Assembly (NCBI GenBank): GCA_019155185.1
Contig: CM032804.1
Coordinates: 17,579,170-17,643,169 of the forward strand
Direction of reading: 5' to 3'
Length of the DNA stretch: 64,000 bases
Origin: Beaufortia kweichowensis
Lineage: Eukaryota > Chordata > Actinopteri > Cypriniformes > Gastromyzontidae
Positions 20,270 through 31,719 of the stretch are shown here, piece by piece. Position 1 is the first letter of the stretch, and each line of letters begins with the position of its first letter. The notes under the pieces were generated by a model. It saw nothing but the letters and a program-made list of their open reading frames with translations. It had not been told where the DNA came from and did not search any database. Position numbers and translations under genes: made by a program.

Positions 20270-23190
20270 AGAAGAGATCAGTAGACATACCCGAAGATTA
20301 CGCCCACTTCAGTGACGTTTTCTGCCCCAGGAGAGAGATTACCTCTACATCGGCCATGGGACTGCGCGATCGATCTGCTTCCGGGTGAGCCAGTGCCCAG
20401 GGGAAGAATTTACCCCCTTTCCATCCCGGAGGAGAAGGCCATGGAGAACTACATTAAAGAGGCGCTAGAACAAGGTTACATTCGTCCCTCCACTTCCCCT
20501 GCTGCTTCCAGTTTCTTCTTTGTGGCAAAGAAAGATGGAGGTTTAAGACCCTGTATAGATTATCGCGCTCTCAACAAGATCACAGTCAAATTCTGCTATC
20601 CTCTTCCCCTCGTCCCAGCAGCATTAGAACAGCTCCGGGGTGCCACCATCTTCACCAAGTTGGATCTCCGCAGCGCATATAATCTCATTCGAATTCATGA
20701 GGGGGATGAATGGAAGACGGCTTTCATCACTCCTACTGGCCACTACGAATACCCTGTCATGCCGTATGGACTGGTCAACGCCCCCTCCGTCTTCCAAGAT
20801 TTCATCCACGAAGTGCTCCAGGAACTTCTTCATAAGTCCGTGCTGGTATACATAGATGACATCTTGATTTATTCCCGGAGCCTGGTAGAACATCGCCAAC
20901 ACGTTGTGGAGGTCCTAGAATGCCTGAGGGATCACCAACTCTTCTTAAAAGCTGAAAAGTGTTCGTTCCATCTACCCTCAGTGCAGTTCCTTGGTTACTA
21001 CATCGATCGTAGTGGCATCCGGATGGACAAGGGGAAAGTATCTGCTATCACCAACTGGCCCATTCCAACAACCATCAAAGAACTCCAACGTTTCTTAGGA
21101 TTTGCTAACTTTTATCGAAGATTTATCCAAAACTTCAGTACTATAGTCAGTCCGCTCACGAACCTCCTGAAGGGAGCGCCCAAACATCTCTCCTGGTCTG
21201 CAGCTGCCAACAACGCCTTTTATAGTCTTAAAAACGCCTTCATCTCCGCTCCGCTCCCGAGACACCCAGACCCCAGTAAGCCGTTTGTAGTGGAGGTGGA
21301 CACATCCTCCACAGGGGTAGGAGCGGTGTTATCACAGCAGCAGGGGAAACCTAGTCGCCTCCACCCATGTGCCTTCTTCTCACGCAAACTCAGCCCGGCG
21401 GAAGCTAATTATGACATTGGTAACAGAGAACTTCTCGCCATCAAGCTGGCCCTTGAGGAGTGGAGGCATTGGTTAGAGGGAGCTCGCCATCCCTTCCAGG
21501 TTTTCACAGACCACAAGAATCTCAAATATCTCCGTGCTGCAAAACGTCTAAACCCTCTACAGGCCAGATGGGCTCTCTTCTTCACCCGATTCGACTTTAC
21601 CATCTCATACCGACCTGGCTCTAAGAATTCAAAAGCCGACGCCCTCTCCCGTCTCCATGCACCTTCTGAGAGCACCGAAGAGCCAGAGTCCATTATCCCT
21701 GAGCAACTCAGCGTGAGCCCAATCTCCTGGTCAGAAGAGACGCTCCCCTCCACCGATGCCTCCCCTCCAGCACCGCCGGGCTGCCCTGCTGGATTACAAT
21801 ACCTTCCATGTCTTCAGCGAACGCCCATGATCCACTCCGCCCATACTTCACTCGGCACTGGCCACCCAGGGGCCAATGAGACTCTCTCGCTCCTGAAGGT
21901 ACGATTCTGGTGGCCCAACATGGCTGCGGACGTAAGACGATACGTGCAGGGATGCCGTGAATGTGCCATATCCAAAGTCCCTCGCCACTTACCAGCTGGG
22001 AAACTGCATCCGCTGCCCGTTCCAAATCGCCCTTGGTCGCACCTAGGAGTGGATTTCATCACGGACTTATCCCCCTCCAGAGGTTACACCTGTATCTTCA
22101 TCGTGGTAGATTGATTCTCCAAGTCCTGCAGGTTAGTCCCTTTAAAAGGTCTTACTACAGCTATGGAAACAGCTGAACTGCTTTTTAACCATGTGTTTAG
22201 ATATTTTGGCTTACCAGAAGATATCGTCTCGGACAGAGGTCCCCAGTTCATCTCTCGGGTATGGAGAGCCTTTTTCTCCCTCCTAGGTGTGACCATCAGT
22301 CTGTCATCAGGGTACCATCCACAATCGAATGGGCAGACGGAGAGAAAGGTCCAAGAAATCAGCAGATATCTACGTACCTTCTGCCACGAACAGCAAGAAA
22401 CCTGGAGCCAGTATCTCGGCTGGGCCGAATATGCCCAAAATTATCTACGTCAGCCCTCTACCGGCCTCACTCCCTTTCAATGTGTTCTAGGTTATCAACC
22501 TCCCATGTTTCCCTGGTCCGGAGACCCCTCAGACGTCCCAGCCATAGATTACTGGTTCCGGGAGAGCGAGAGAGTCTGGGACTCAGCCCACCACCATCTC
22601 CAACGTGCATTGAACCGACACAGACTGATAGCCGACCTTCGCCGCTCTGAAGCTCCAAAATATCAGCTGGGTCAGAAGGTCTGGCTGTCAACCAGAGACA
22701 TCCATCTGCGTCTCCCATGCCGTAAGCTGAGTCCCCGTTTCATTGGTCCCTTCACCACCTAGGAGCAGATCAACCCGGTCACTTACAAATTACAACTGCC
22801 TTCTAAGTATCGCATACACCCCACTTTTCACGTTTCTTTACTTAAACTTCACCATCCCTCTGTTCTTCCCTCTGCAGAGCCTGGCGTAGAACCCCCGCTC
22901 CCTCTGGTGCTGGATGATGGGACAGCGTATGGTGTTAAGGAGATTCTGGACTCCCGACACCGTGGTGGTCAACTGGAGTACCTGGTTGACTGGGAAGGCT
23001 ATGGTCCCGAGGAAAGATCATGGGTCAGCCGCCACGACATCCTAGATCCCAGCCTGATGCAGACCTTCCATGCTGAACACCCCAACAAGCCAGCGCCACG
23101 AGGAAGAGGACGGCCACCACGCTGTCGGGGTCCACGGCCCTCTGGAGCGGGCCATGGGGAGGGGGGTACTGTCATGGACACGCCAGGCTC
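20270..23190 (+). pseudogene. Gypsy pol: RT, RNase H, integrase, chromodomain
   Basis: The open stretch 20312-22114 holds RT (KKDGGLRPCIDYRALN, VYIDDILIYS), RNase H (VVEVDTSSTGVGAVLSQ, GNRELLAIKLALEEW, FTDHKNL, KADALSRLH) and integrase with its HHCC finger (GTGHPGANETLSLL, YVQGCREC) and core (GVDFITDL). A stop at 22112-22114 follows VVD. 22163-22762 continues the core (SDRGPQF, SNGQTERK), then a TAG at 22760-22762. The C-terminal domain and the chromodomain (YLVDWEGYGPEERSW, about 22910-23070) follow. A frameshift near 20330 disrupts the link to protease. Chromodomains direct integration to chromatin marks in chromoviruses (family knowledge). Confidence 0.9.
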
Positions 23191-23543
23191 TCAAGCCACC
23201 ATATCACAGCGATCACCTTCACCTGAGTTCTAATCATCATCACCTGTTCACCATCACCGCACAGGCTTTAAAAGACACTCTCACACAGTCAGTCACCGTC
23301 CAGTCTCACAATTGTTACCCGGACTTACTTACCTGCTATTGCTAGCGTTTTGGATTATTCCCTCGTTGAGTGTCTCCAGTGTTCATCCTCTGTCGTCTTC
23401 TCGTTTTCTGTGTTCATCTGCATTACCAAGGACAGTATTAGTTTCTGAGTTTACTTACCTGTTTCTGTTTAACGTTTGTTTCTCTGTTTTATTAAAGTCA
23501 CCTTTCAGTTATCCGCTGACTCCGTCCCTTCTGTTCCGTAACA
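23170..23543 (+). repeat. 3' LTR of the chromodomain Gypsy
   Basis: TGTCATGG to CCGTAACA, 374 bp. Shares ACTTACTTACCTGCTATTGCTA-type strings and the ATTAAAGTC/CCGCTGACTCCGTCCCTTCT end with the LTR pair at 58405 and 62522, not with its own 5' LTR. Confidence 0.85.
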
Positions 23544-23605
23544 GGACCTTTGTCATTGATGAAAATTCAGATTTGGACCTTTGAATGTAGACTTTGAGAA
23601 ACCCT

Positions 23606-24515
23606 GCTCTAAACCAAAACACACAAATCTAATTAATATTAAACTGGAAAACAATCCACAAATAGATGCTACAAAAATGTTAAAATTCGGCCTGCTTAAC
23701 ATCAGGTCGCTTTCCAATAAAGAATATATTGTCAATGAAATTATTACAGACCACAATATAGACGCGCTGTGCCTGACAGAAACATGGCTTAAAACAGATG
23801 ATTTTACAAGTCTGAATGAATCTACTCCACAAGACTTTTACTATAAGCACGAGCCTCGTCTGAAGGGTAGAGGTGGCGGTATTGCTACAATCTATAGCAA
23901 CCTATTCTGCGTTAATCTTAAATCTAGAAAATTTAACTCGTTTGAAATAATGGTGCTAAATATGTCACTCCCAAACGGTCGTAACAAACATTTGCCCTTC
24001 ATCATGGTTACTATTTACAGACCACTGGGTCATCATACAGACTTCCTTAAAAAATTTGCAGATTTTCTGTCAGAATTAGTAGTCACTGTAGATAGAGCCT
24101 TAATCGTTGGTGACTTTAACATATACATTGATAACCCAAAAGATGCGCTATGTATAGCTTTTATGGATATCCTGGACTCGCTTTAGACCTAATTCTATCA
24201 TTTGGACTAAATATAAATAACATAGAAATATTACCTCAGAGTGATGCTATCTCAGATCACTGCCTCATATCCTACACTGTACTTTTAGATAAACCCTCTC
24301 GTCCTACACACCGGTTTAGATCAAGCAGAACAAGCATCTCTACTACTAAAGATAGTTTCATTAACAATCTTCTGAATCTGTCTCAAACCCATAATGCAGA
24401 TCTTGATGCTGTAACAGAAACATTAAACAAAGTTTTTTCAGATACTTTAGAAACTGTTGCAACAATTAGATTAAAGAGAATTAAAGAAAGAACGCCAGCA
24501 CCATGGTATAATTAC
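23606..24515 (+). pseudogene. L2 ORF2 endonuclease domain
   Basis: FGLLNIRSLSNKEYIVNEII, LCLTETWLKTDDF, GRGGGIATIYSN, LIVGDFNIYIDNP, then in another frame (24150 on) LDLILSFGLNINNIEILP, SDAISDHCLISYTV (catalytic His in SDH) and RTPAPWYN just before the insertion. One frameshift or deletion lies near 24180. Confidence 0.85.
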
Positions 24516-24621
24516 TGTAGTGAACAGCACTCCAGAAGGCATTTCAGGTCCCAACTTTACAAGCAGGGTCCCTCTTTAATGTAAACTAAGGACCAGTGTC
24601 ATCAGATAAGGCTACCAGAGA

Positions 24622-24997
24622 AACTAACAGATCACCCGTTCTGAGTTTCCAGCCTGTGTGCTGGGAAGCATAACAGATCACCCGTTCTGAGTTTCCAGCC
24701 TGTGTGCTAGGAAGCATAACAGATCACCCGTTCTGAGTTTTCTGGCCTGTGTGCTAGGAAGCATAACAGATCACCCGTTCTGAATTTCCAGCCTGTGTGC
24801 TAGGAAGCATAACAGATCACCCGTTCTGAGTTTCCAGCCTGTGTGCTAGGAAGCATAACAGATCACCCGTTCTGAGTTTCCAGCCTGTGTGCTAGGAAGC
24901 ATAACAGATCACCCGTTCTGAGTTTCCAGCCTGTGTGCTAGGAAGCATAACAGATCACCCGTTCTGAGTTTTCTGGCTGTTGTGCTAGGAAGCATAA
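24622..24997. repeat. 46-47-bp minisatellite, about 8 copies
   Basis: GCATAACAGATCACCCGTTC begins units at 24668, 24714, 24761, 24807, 24853, 24899, 24945 and 24992. Unit sequences are nearly identical; some have TTTTCTGG in place of TTTCCAG. There are no spacers, so this is not a CRISPR array. Confidence 0.95.
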
Positions 24998-25766
24998 CAG
25001 CAACACCAGTTCTGAGTCTCCCCACAAGGACTGAAATAGAGAAACCACGTTCAGAGTCTGCTGTCCAGAAAGGCAATCACAAACGTCTGCAACAAGGTTA
25101 AGCCCAGGAGGGCAACCTTACTTCCAGGTACCTTCATCTGCGTGTTCCAGATCGTCAAGGACCTTCAGCACCAGCTTCAGGGCCTCATCTGCGTGTTCCA
25201 GATCGCCAGGACCCTTTGGTGCTCCAGGAGATTAGCATCCCACAGCTTAGTGTTCAAGGCTGTTGAGCAGTTCAGACTCCTTAGCCACTGCAACAAGGCC
25301 CAGCCTCACCAGTGGAAGGCATTAAGCCACCATCCCGGACTGCTCACATGAACGTAAATATCACTTACCAAACCTCTTTCTAGAGACCTTGGCATTAGTG
25401 TACTCTTTTAGTTCATTTCAGTTTATACCTTAGTTACCTGCATTCTCTTCATTCTTTACACTCAACCTTACTATCCTTTAGCTCTTTAGTATCATTTAGT
25501 AGTGTGCTAGTTATTCTTGTATGTCTTTTGTAAATAAATCCTCTTTTATTACAATTGTGTCTTCCTTGTGTTGATAATACAGTAAAAGGCTCTACAAGTT
25601 AGCACGAATCTCACGAAATCCTTCAGATACCCCAGGTTTTTTAATCCCTCCACTTTACATAATTTTTCTTATCATATTATTTATGATTTATGTTGGATTT
25701 ATTCCAACAAATGTTGAGGTGGAATTCCTCAGCTGGTGCCCCGAGTTAAAAAGGAGGGAGAGGTCA

Positions 25767-25769
25767 TCT

Positions 25770-25801
<32 letters not shown>
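25767..25801. repeat. (AC)n microsatellite
   Basis: Seventeen or so AC dinucleotides within the LTR-like insertion. Confidence 0.95.
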
Positions 25802-25805
<4 letters not shown>

Positions 25806-25957
25806 AAGTGACGTGGGGTCAAGTCTCACTAACACCTCTAGTGTCCTGTGTGAGGCGTACTATTAATTGGTGCCCCGTGTGAGGATCACTACATAATTGG
25901 TGCCCCGTGTGAGGCTCACTACATAATTGGTGCCCCGTGTGAAGATCACTACATTAC

Positions 25958-27888
25958 CACACTTCAGCCCTAAAAAAGGCAGCTAGAAAAATGGAACGTA
26001 GATGGAGGACTACGAACCTAGAAGTATGGCGTGATACATGGAAAGAGAATACTGACAGGCTCTAAAAACCGCCAAATCTTCCTATTTCAGCAAGTTGATC
26101 GCAGAAAATCAAAATAACCCGCGATTTCTTTTTAATACAGTCGCAAAACTGACTAAAAACAAATCATTAACAGAAAAAGATGCTAAACTACAGCACGATA
26201 GTAATGACTTTATGAAATTCTTTGAAAATAAAATCAAGCAGATTAGAGAAAATATTGCATCTACACAGCTAGCCACCTCTATATCCGAGAGTATCCCGTC
26301 CCGCATCATGCCATTAGTACAACTATAATCATTTAATGCTATTACAATGGATGAACACAAAAAAATAATAAATTCATCAAAATCATCATCCTGTATTTTA
26401 GATCCCGTCCCCACAAAATTACTAAAAGAAGTTTTTCCTGCAGTATCGGAACCAGTGCTCACTATTATTAACTCATCATTAGAACTTGGTTATGTTCCAG
26501 CAGCCTTTAAAATGGCAGTTATTAGGCCTCTCATAAAAAAGCATAATCTCGACCAGGGAGACCTATCCAACTTTAGACCAATTTCTAACCTCCCCTTTTT
26601 ATCAAAAATACTGGAAAAGGTTGTGTCCAAACAACTACAGACATTCCTAGCCAAAAATAGCATTTATGAAAATTTCAATCAGGATTTAGGCCCCACCACA
26701 GCACAGAAACAGCCATGCTCAGAGTAACAAATGACCTCCTTTCAGCATCGGATCGCGGTGAAACCTCTCTTCTCATATTACTCGACCTCAGTGCAGCTTT
26801 TGATACTATAGATCATACAATTCTACTCGATAGACTAGAAAACCTTGTTGGCATTAGTGGTCAAGCCTTAGCCTGGTTCAAGTCTTATTTAACCGATCGC
26901 TACCACTTTGTTTGTGTTAACGAGGAAAAATCTTATTATTCTCAGTTAAAATATGGCGTACCACAGGGATCAGTTCTTGGTCCTGTTGTCTTCACATTAT
27001 ATATGCTTCCCCTCAGAGATATTATTAAGAAACATGACATCAACTTCCACTGTTACGCTGACGATACCCAGCTCTATATTTCCTCAGAACCTGACAAAAC
27101 CCACTGTTTTTCTAAGCTAATAGACTGTATCAACAATATTAGAAAATGGATGGCAAACAACTTCCTTCTACTTAACCCCAATAAGACAGAGGTTCTGATT
27201 ATTGAACCTAATAGCTCCAAACACGACACGATAGTCCACAACATCTCTATAGAAGGTTGCACCATTGTCCCTTCTTCCGCAGTCAAGAACCTAGGTGTGA
27301 TTCTAGATAAGAACCTGTCTTTCAATGGTCACGTTTCCAATGTGTGTCGTGCTGCATTTTTTCACCTTAGAAACATTTCAAAGATGCGCCACATGCTGTC
27401 TGTCTCAGATGTAGAGAAACTAATCCACGCATTTATGACCTCAAGAATTGAATTGGGGGGGTGTCATGCAAAGCAAATAAATAAGCTTCAGCTGGTTCAA
27501 AATGCAGCTGCTAGAGTTCTCACTAGATCAAAAAAGTATGACCATATAACTCCACTCCTAGCAACACTGCACTAGCTAACCCTAACCTGTAAAGTATAGC
27601 ATACATTTAAAAATTTTGTTATTCACATACAAAGCCCTAAATGGCTTAGCACCTTTATACCTCCATGAACTATTATCAGCATACAATCCATCGCGGACAT
27701 TGCGTTCACAAAATGGCGGTTTGTTAATAGTTCCAAGAATATCAAACAAATCTAAAGGTGGAAGATCCTTCTCCTACTTAGCACCAAAACTATGGAATGA
27801 CCTTCCCAGTAAAGTCCGGGACTCAGACACACTCGAACTGTTTAAAACTAAACTAAAGACTTATCTCTTTAGCCTCGCATTAATGTAA
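25958..27888 (+). pseudogene. L2 ORF2, linker and reverse transcriptase to C-terminus
   Basis: After the insertion, KKAARKMERRW resumes, then AENQNNPRFLFNTVAKLTK (26095-26328, stop), SKSSSCILDPVPTKLLKEVF, RPLIKKHNLDQGDLSNFRPI (26347-26727) and a frameshift. The main RT follows (26715-27575: LLDLSAAFDTIDHTILLDRL, GVPQGSVLGPVVFTLYMLPL, HCYADDTQLYISS with the YADD active site). A 7-bp ACCCTAA-like insertion at about 27579-27585 breaks the frame, and 27616-27888 gives the C-terminus (LAPKLWNDLPSKVRDSDTL). Without its breaks this would be the most complete RT of the window, but it is inactive. Confidence 0.9.
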
Positions 27889-28242
27889 TTTCAGATCCAA
27901 CTCTCTAAGGCCGCAATAGTTAACTCAACTGGAACCGGGCACACATACATATTACATACTGCATGTGATATCACATATAACTGCTTACATTTACATATGA
28001 ACGGCCGGTACGCTAATGTTAGTCTGTTTTGTCCCCTCTCCCTCTCTCCTCCTCTCTCCTTTTCTCTCTTTTTCTCTCTCTCTCTATCCCCCTCTCCCTT
28101 TTCCGAGGTATCCCGAGGATTGAGTTCCAGCTGGCACAACACTGCCCCACCTGATGCCCATCCTGGTGATGCTAAATGACGATTACCCAGGACAACCTCC
28201 TTGCACCCTGTTGAATTAAAATCAAATCTACCACATTATACT

Positions 28243-28643
28243 TGTCACGGACACGCCAGGCTCGCAGTTCACCCAATCACAGCGCTCACCCTCTCCCGAG
28301 TTCTGATCACCGCCACCTGATCATCATCACCGCACCAGCATAAAAGACACTCACCCACAGCCAGTCACTGTCCAGTCTCGATTGTGAAACAAAGGACTTA
28401 CCTGTTTACGCCATACTTACCTGCCGATCTCCAGTTCCCGTACCTTCAGTGTTTCTTCGTCCTGTTATCTTCCCGTTCCTGAGCTCCAGCGATCTTCTGT
28501 GTTCCTGTTTTCAAGTATCCAAAAGGAGGACAGTATTAGTTTCCATTCGTGTCTTTGCTTTTGCTATTGACTTTAGTTTGTGTCGTTGTTTAATAAAACT
28601 CCTTACTGTGATCCGCTGTCTCCGGCCCTTCTGTTCCATAACA
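28243..28643 (+). repeat. Solo LTR of the chromodomain Gypsy family
   Basis: TGTCACGG to CCATAACA, 401 bp, flanked by ATACT on both sides (28238-28242, 28644-28648), inside the L2 3' UTR. No internal Gypsy sequence remains, as expected after LTR-LTR recombination. It is closest to the 5' LTR at 18525. Confidence 0.9.
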
Positions 28644-28966
28644 ATACTTAACTTATAACATTTTTATTCACTCTCTTAAAGTAATTTTCTGTATCCTACA
28701 ATGTATGTCTCTGTATCCTGTAAACTGCATAGCGAGTTATAGATGCGATCAATGGCAATTTGTGTCCTCTATTTCGGATTGCACATGCTACGGATTGCAA
28801 CTATAACATGTCATGTCAGGTTTTTTTTCTCTCTTAAAGAGTTTTTTTGAATCCCTGACCACTGACTGCTATCTGTCAATACATGTAAAGCTGCTTTGAT
28901 ACAATGACCTTTGTGAAAAAGCGCTATATAAAATTAAAATAAAATAAAATTGAATTGAATTGAATT

Positions 28967-29370
28967 CTGTGAGGCAGAAGATATACTTAGAGTTGAGATG
29001 ATCACAGTGCGCCCGCGAGACGAGCGCACGGGATCGTGTCGCCACTCCTGCTGATCAGATACTACAAAATATGTATACTTGATGACGATTAATTATACGT
29101 ATTTTCCTCTGAGCTAAATCAACAATTCCCTACCGAGAATAGCGTATTAACGACCTATTCCCCGACTTTTGCTACAGAGGCTTCGGCAGTGCACTGACCA
29201 GTTATATACCTGCCTGATATGTGTGATTGAAATCTGCAGGACACGCCTTACAAATTTACAAGCAAAAGAATAAAACTAACATGAGACGGCATGAGAACAA
29301 ACACAACTTCACCATGTGAAGACAGAGTGACAAGTGCATTGTTTACTTGCACTAAAATGTAAACTGACCT
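28967..29370. other. Interval without a recognised gene
   Basis: No ORF, repeat or RNA gene recognised. Confidence 0.4.
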
Positions 29371-29525
29371 ACATTTACATTTAGGCATTTAGCAGAAAAT
29401 TTTATCCAAAGTCACTTACAAATACTTAATAGACAATGAAGTGATACATCATAAGGAGGCAACAATTGTAAAAAAGAAGTGCTTTAGTACAGTAAGTTTC
29501 ACAGCACTAGATACTACCTGTAGGG
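29371..29525 (-). mobile_element. LINE family B 3' tail fragment
   Basis: The reverse complement shows ATCTAGTGCTGTGAAAC, TGATGTATCACTTCATTGTC and CTAAATGCCTAAATGTAAAT, aligning with the tails at 1649-1767 and 48430-48583. Confidence 0.75.
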
Positions 29526-29551
29526 GAGAGTTAATGTTTCTTTTAAATAGA

Positions 29552-29934
29552 TGTAACTGGTGGCTTGCTTATGCCCATCGTTATGAGCGGCCAGCAACAC
29601 CAGTTATTAAAAACTTGTTCTGCGTTGTGTTGTGTAGCGTTGTGGAGACAGACACGGGACGGCAGGCAGCAGATTCACTGGATCTTTTTACTCTGATCAA
29701 CAGAGAAACAAATAAGTAGCCTCAGATTGAGTGGCCCTCATAACATTCTCTCCCATTGAATCACATTTCAAAAGGGAAGAGGAGGGGACAGGACAGGTGA
29801 TTAGATCATACTGTGACCACGCAACACTTAAAGGGGAAGCGCACATATATATCAGGTAACTATATAAAACATATAAAAACAGTTTTGTGTGAATTATAAT
29901 AATATTTAACAGTATACTTTGTATACCTGTTACA
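29552..29934 (-). repeat. 3' LTR of the second Gypsy type
   Basis: On the plus strand it starts TGTAACTGG and ends CCTGTTACA, so the LTR has TGTAAC/GTTACA inverted ends. It lies directly beside a purine-rich tract on its inner side. The partner LTR was not found in the window. Confidence 0.6.
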
Positions 29935-30274
29935 CTCACCCCCCAGAATTTACACAAAATTCCACAGAGTAAAACAAAACAAGAGTACAGGTCATGAGAA
30001 TGACTTGGTCTACACTCCAGAAAAAACAGTGAAGACTATCAACATGAAAAGTTACCCAACTAAAGGATACAAATATGAAAGAAGTTGGCCAAACCTCTAC
30101 ACATGTTGTAGGCATACCAAAGTGCCTTTCACACTTTGAAAAACTCAGACCATTTGCTTAAACACGTGAGACACATAATACATAATAACACATAAAACAT
30201 ATGAGTGTTACGGGGTCGATGCCTTCAGCATCGGATTCCCTTCATCACGAACGTCATTCTCCGCACCACCTAGT

Positions 30275-31700
30275 CCTCCAGCACCCGAACCCATGCAGGT
30301 GGACAACTTCCACCTTCCCAAGGAAGAAAGACAGCGGCGTATCTCTCTCAAACTTTGTTTATACTGTGGCGAGTACAGTATACCTGCCCAGTCCATCACC
30401 TGCCCAGTCCGTCAGCCGCTTGCCCGGGTGAGTGCGGTTCAGCCACCCCAAGCAGGTACAAAACTTCCGTTAACGTCTCTAACCCTTGTTTCCCCCACTG
30501 TCTCTCTTTCAGTGAAAGCTTTAGTTGATTCTGGAGCGGCTGGGAATTTCATCTCCCCAGAACTGTTGACACGACTTCAGTTACCTACCAGCCACCGGCG
30601 TGGCGGCCGATTCCGTGCAGGATATTCTGGGAAAACCCCTTGGGCGGGGACTGATTAGATATTTCTCCGCCATAGTCGCGACTTGACTGGAGACCCGGTC
30701 ATGTCAGAGGAACTCTCGTTCTGGGTGCTGGAGGGGAGCTCTGTGGATCTGGTGCTGGGGCGCCCTGGCTTCAAGTTCACCGTCGAGGAAATGGATTGGG
30801 CGACAGGACGTGTTATTAGTTGGCCTTTGGACAATGTTGTAAGATCATCGCAATCTGTTCCCCTTGTTATGTCGCCAATCTCTGTTAATCTCTCCTCAGG
30901 AAGTCCGGATGTTTCCAGAGCACAGAGTAACGACACGCCCCTAAAGGGGTTGATTCCACCCGAGTATGGGGTGTTCCAGGATGTGTTTAGTAAGGAGAAA
31001 GCCACCCAACTTCCCCCACATAGGCCATGGGACTGCGCTATTGAGCTGCTGCCTGGAGCCCCTTTGCCCCTTTGGGCGGATCTACTCTCTGTCCCTCCCG
31101 GGACAGGAGGCCATGGGTGCGTATATCAAAGAGGCTCTCCAACAAGGTTTTATCCGTCCCTCTACCTCTCCTGCAGCTTCCAGTTTTTTCTTCGTGGGAA
31201 AGAAGGATGGAGGTCTTAGGCCATGCATCGACTACCGAGTTCTTAATCAAGCCACAGTCAAGTTTCCATATCCCTTGCCTCTTATTCCCCCTTCCATAGA
31301 GCACCTGCGTGGGGCGTCCGTGTTCACGAAGCTGGACCTCAGGAGCGCCTACAATTTAATTCGTATCAGAGCAGGAGACGAGTGGAAAACAGCCTTCGTG
31401 ATGCCCGTGGGACACTTTGAATACCTTGTGATGCCCTTCGGGTTGGTAAACGCCCCTTCTGTGTTTTAAAGTTTTATGAATGAGATATTCTGAGATGTGT
31501 TGGGTCTCTTTGTTATTGTTTATATAGATGACATCCTGGTGTATTCGAAGTCCCTCGCGGAGCATCGAGATCATGTTCTCCAGCGTCTTCGGAGTCATCA
31601 CCTCTGTTCTTTTCACGTTTTAACTTCACAGTTACCTATCGCCCTGGCAGTAAGAATGGAAAGGCGGATGCCCTCTCCCATATTCATGCCTCTGACGTCA
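30275..31700 (+). pseudogene. Gypsy gag end, protease and partial RT
   Basis: EPMQVDNFHLPKEERQRRIS and a damaged knuckle (CLYCGE, then CPV), protease LVDSGAAGNFIS, linker to RT (GVFQDVFSKEKATQLPPHRP), KKDGGLRPCIDYRVLN, a stop in place of Gln after NAPSVF at 31467-31469, and YIDDILVYSKSLAEH. At about 31590 the sequence jumps to the end of RNase H (KADALSHIHASD-like). Several frameshifts. Confidence 0.85.
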
Positions 31701-31719
31701 GCTCGGATCCCCCCGAGCC

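Larger units (their letters stand above)
18525..23543 (+). mobile_element. Ty3/Gypsy chromodomain retrotransposon (chromovirus), defective
   Basis: 5' LTR 18525-18921, gag, protease, RT, RNase H, integrase, chromodomain, polypurine tract (23152-23168) and 3' LTR 23170-23543. The flanks are GGAAC and GGACC, a near target duplication with one mismatch. ORFs carry stops and frameshifts, so it is inactive. The two LTRs differ strongly: the 5' LTR resembles the solo LTR at 28243, the 3' LTR resembles the LTR at 62522-62933. The same family lies on the minus strand at 58405-62933. Confidence 0.9.
24516..25953 (+). mobile_element. LTR-like insertion with 7-bp inverted termini and TTAC target duplication
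   Basis: Begins TGTAGTG and ends CACTACA, an exact inverted repeat, and is flanked by TTAC (24512-24515 and 25954-25957) inside the L2 reading frame. Contents: a 46-47-bp minisatellite (24622-24997), a poly(A)-signal-like AAATAAATCCTC at about 25530, an (AC)n run (25767-25801), and near the right end three to four copies of a roughly 33-bp unit with TTGGTGCCCCGTGTGAGG. The last looks like a primer-binding-site region beside an LTR end (CACTACA). No ORF encodes a retroelement protein. It is probably a non-autonomous or decayed LTR element; the superfamily is not settled. Confidence 0.6.
23606..28966 (+). mobile_element. L2-type LINE ('family A'), 5' truncated, with two later insertions
   Basis: Runs from the start of the endonuclease (KPKHTNLINIKLENNP) through RT to a (TTGAA)n tail. 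It is interrupted at 24516-25953 by an LTR-like insertion (TTAC duplicated) and in its 3' UTR at 28243-28643 by a solo LTR (ATACT duplicated). ORF1 is absent. It is a close relative of the minus-strand L2 at 10715-16165, and comparing the two fixes the insertion points. Confidence 0.9.

Noticed and set aside
24622..24997. Regular 46-bp repeats, CRISPR-like at first glance
   Set aside because: Units are directly adjacent with no spacers, in a vertebrate context; a minisatellite.
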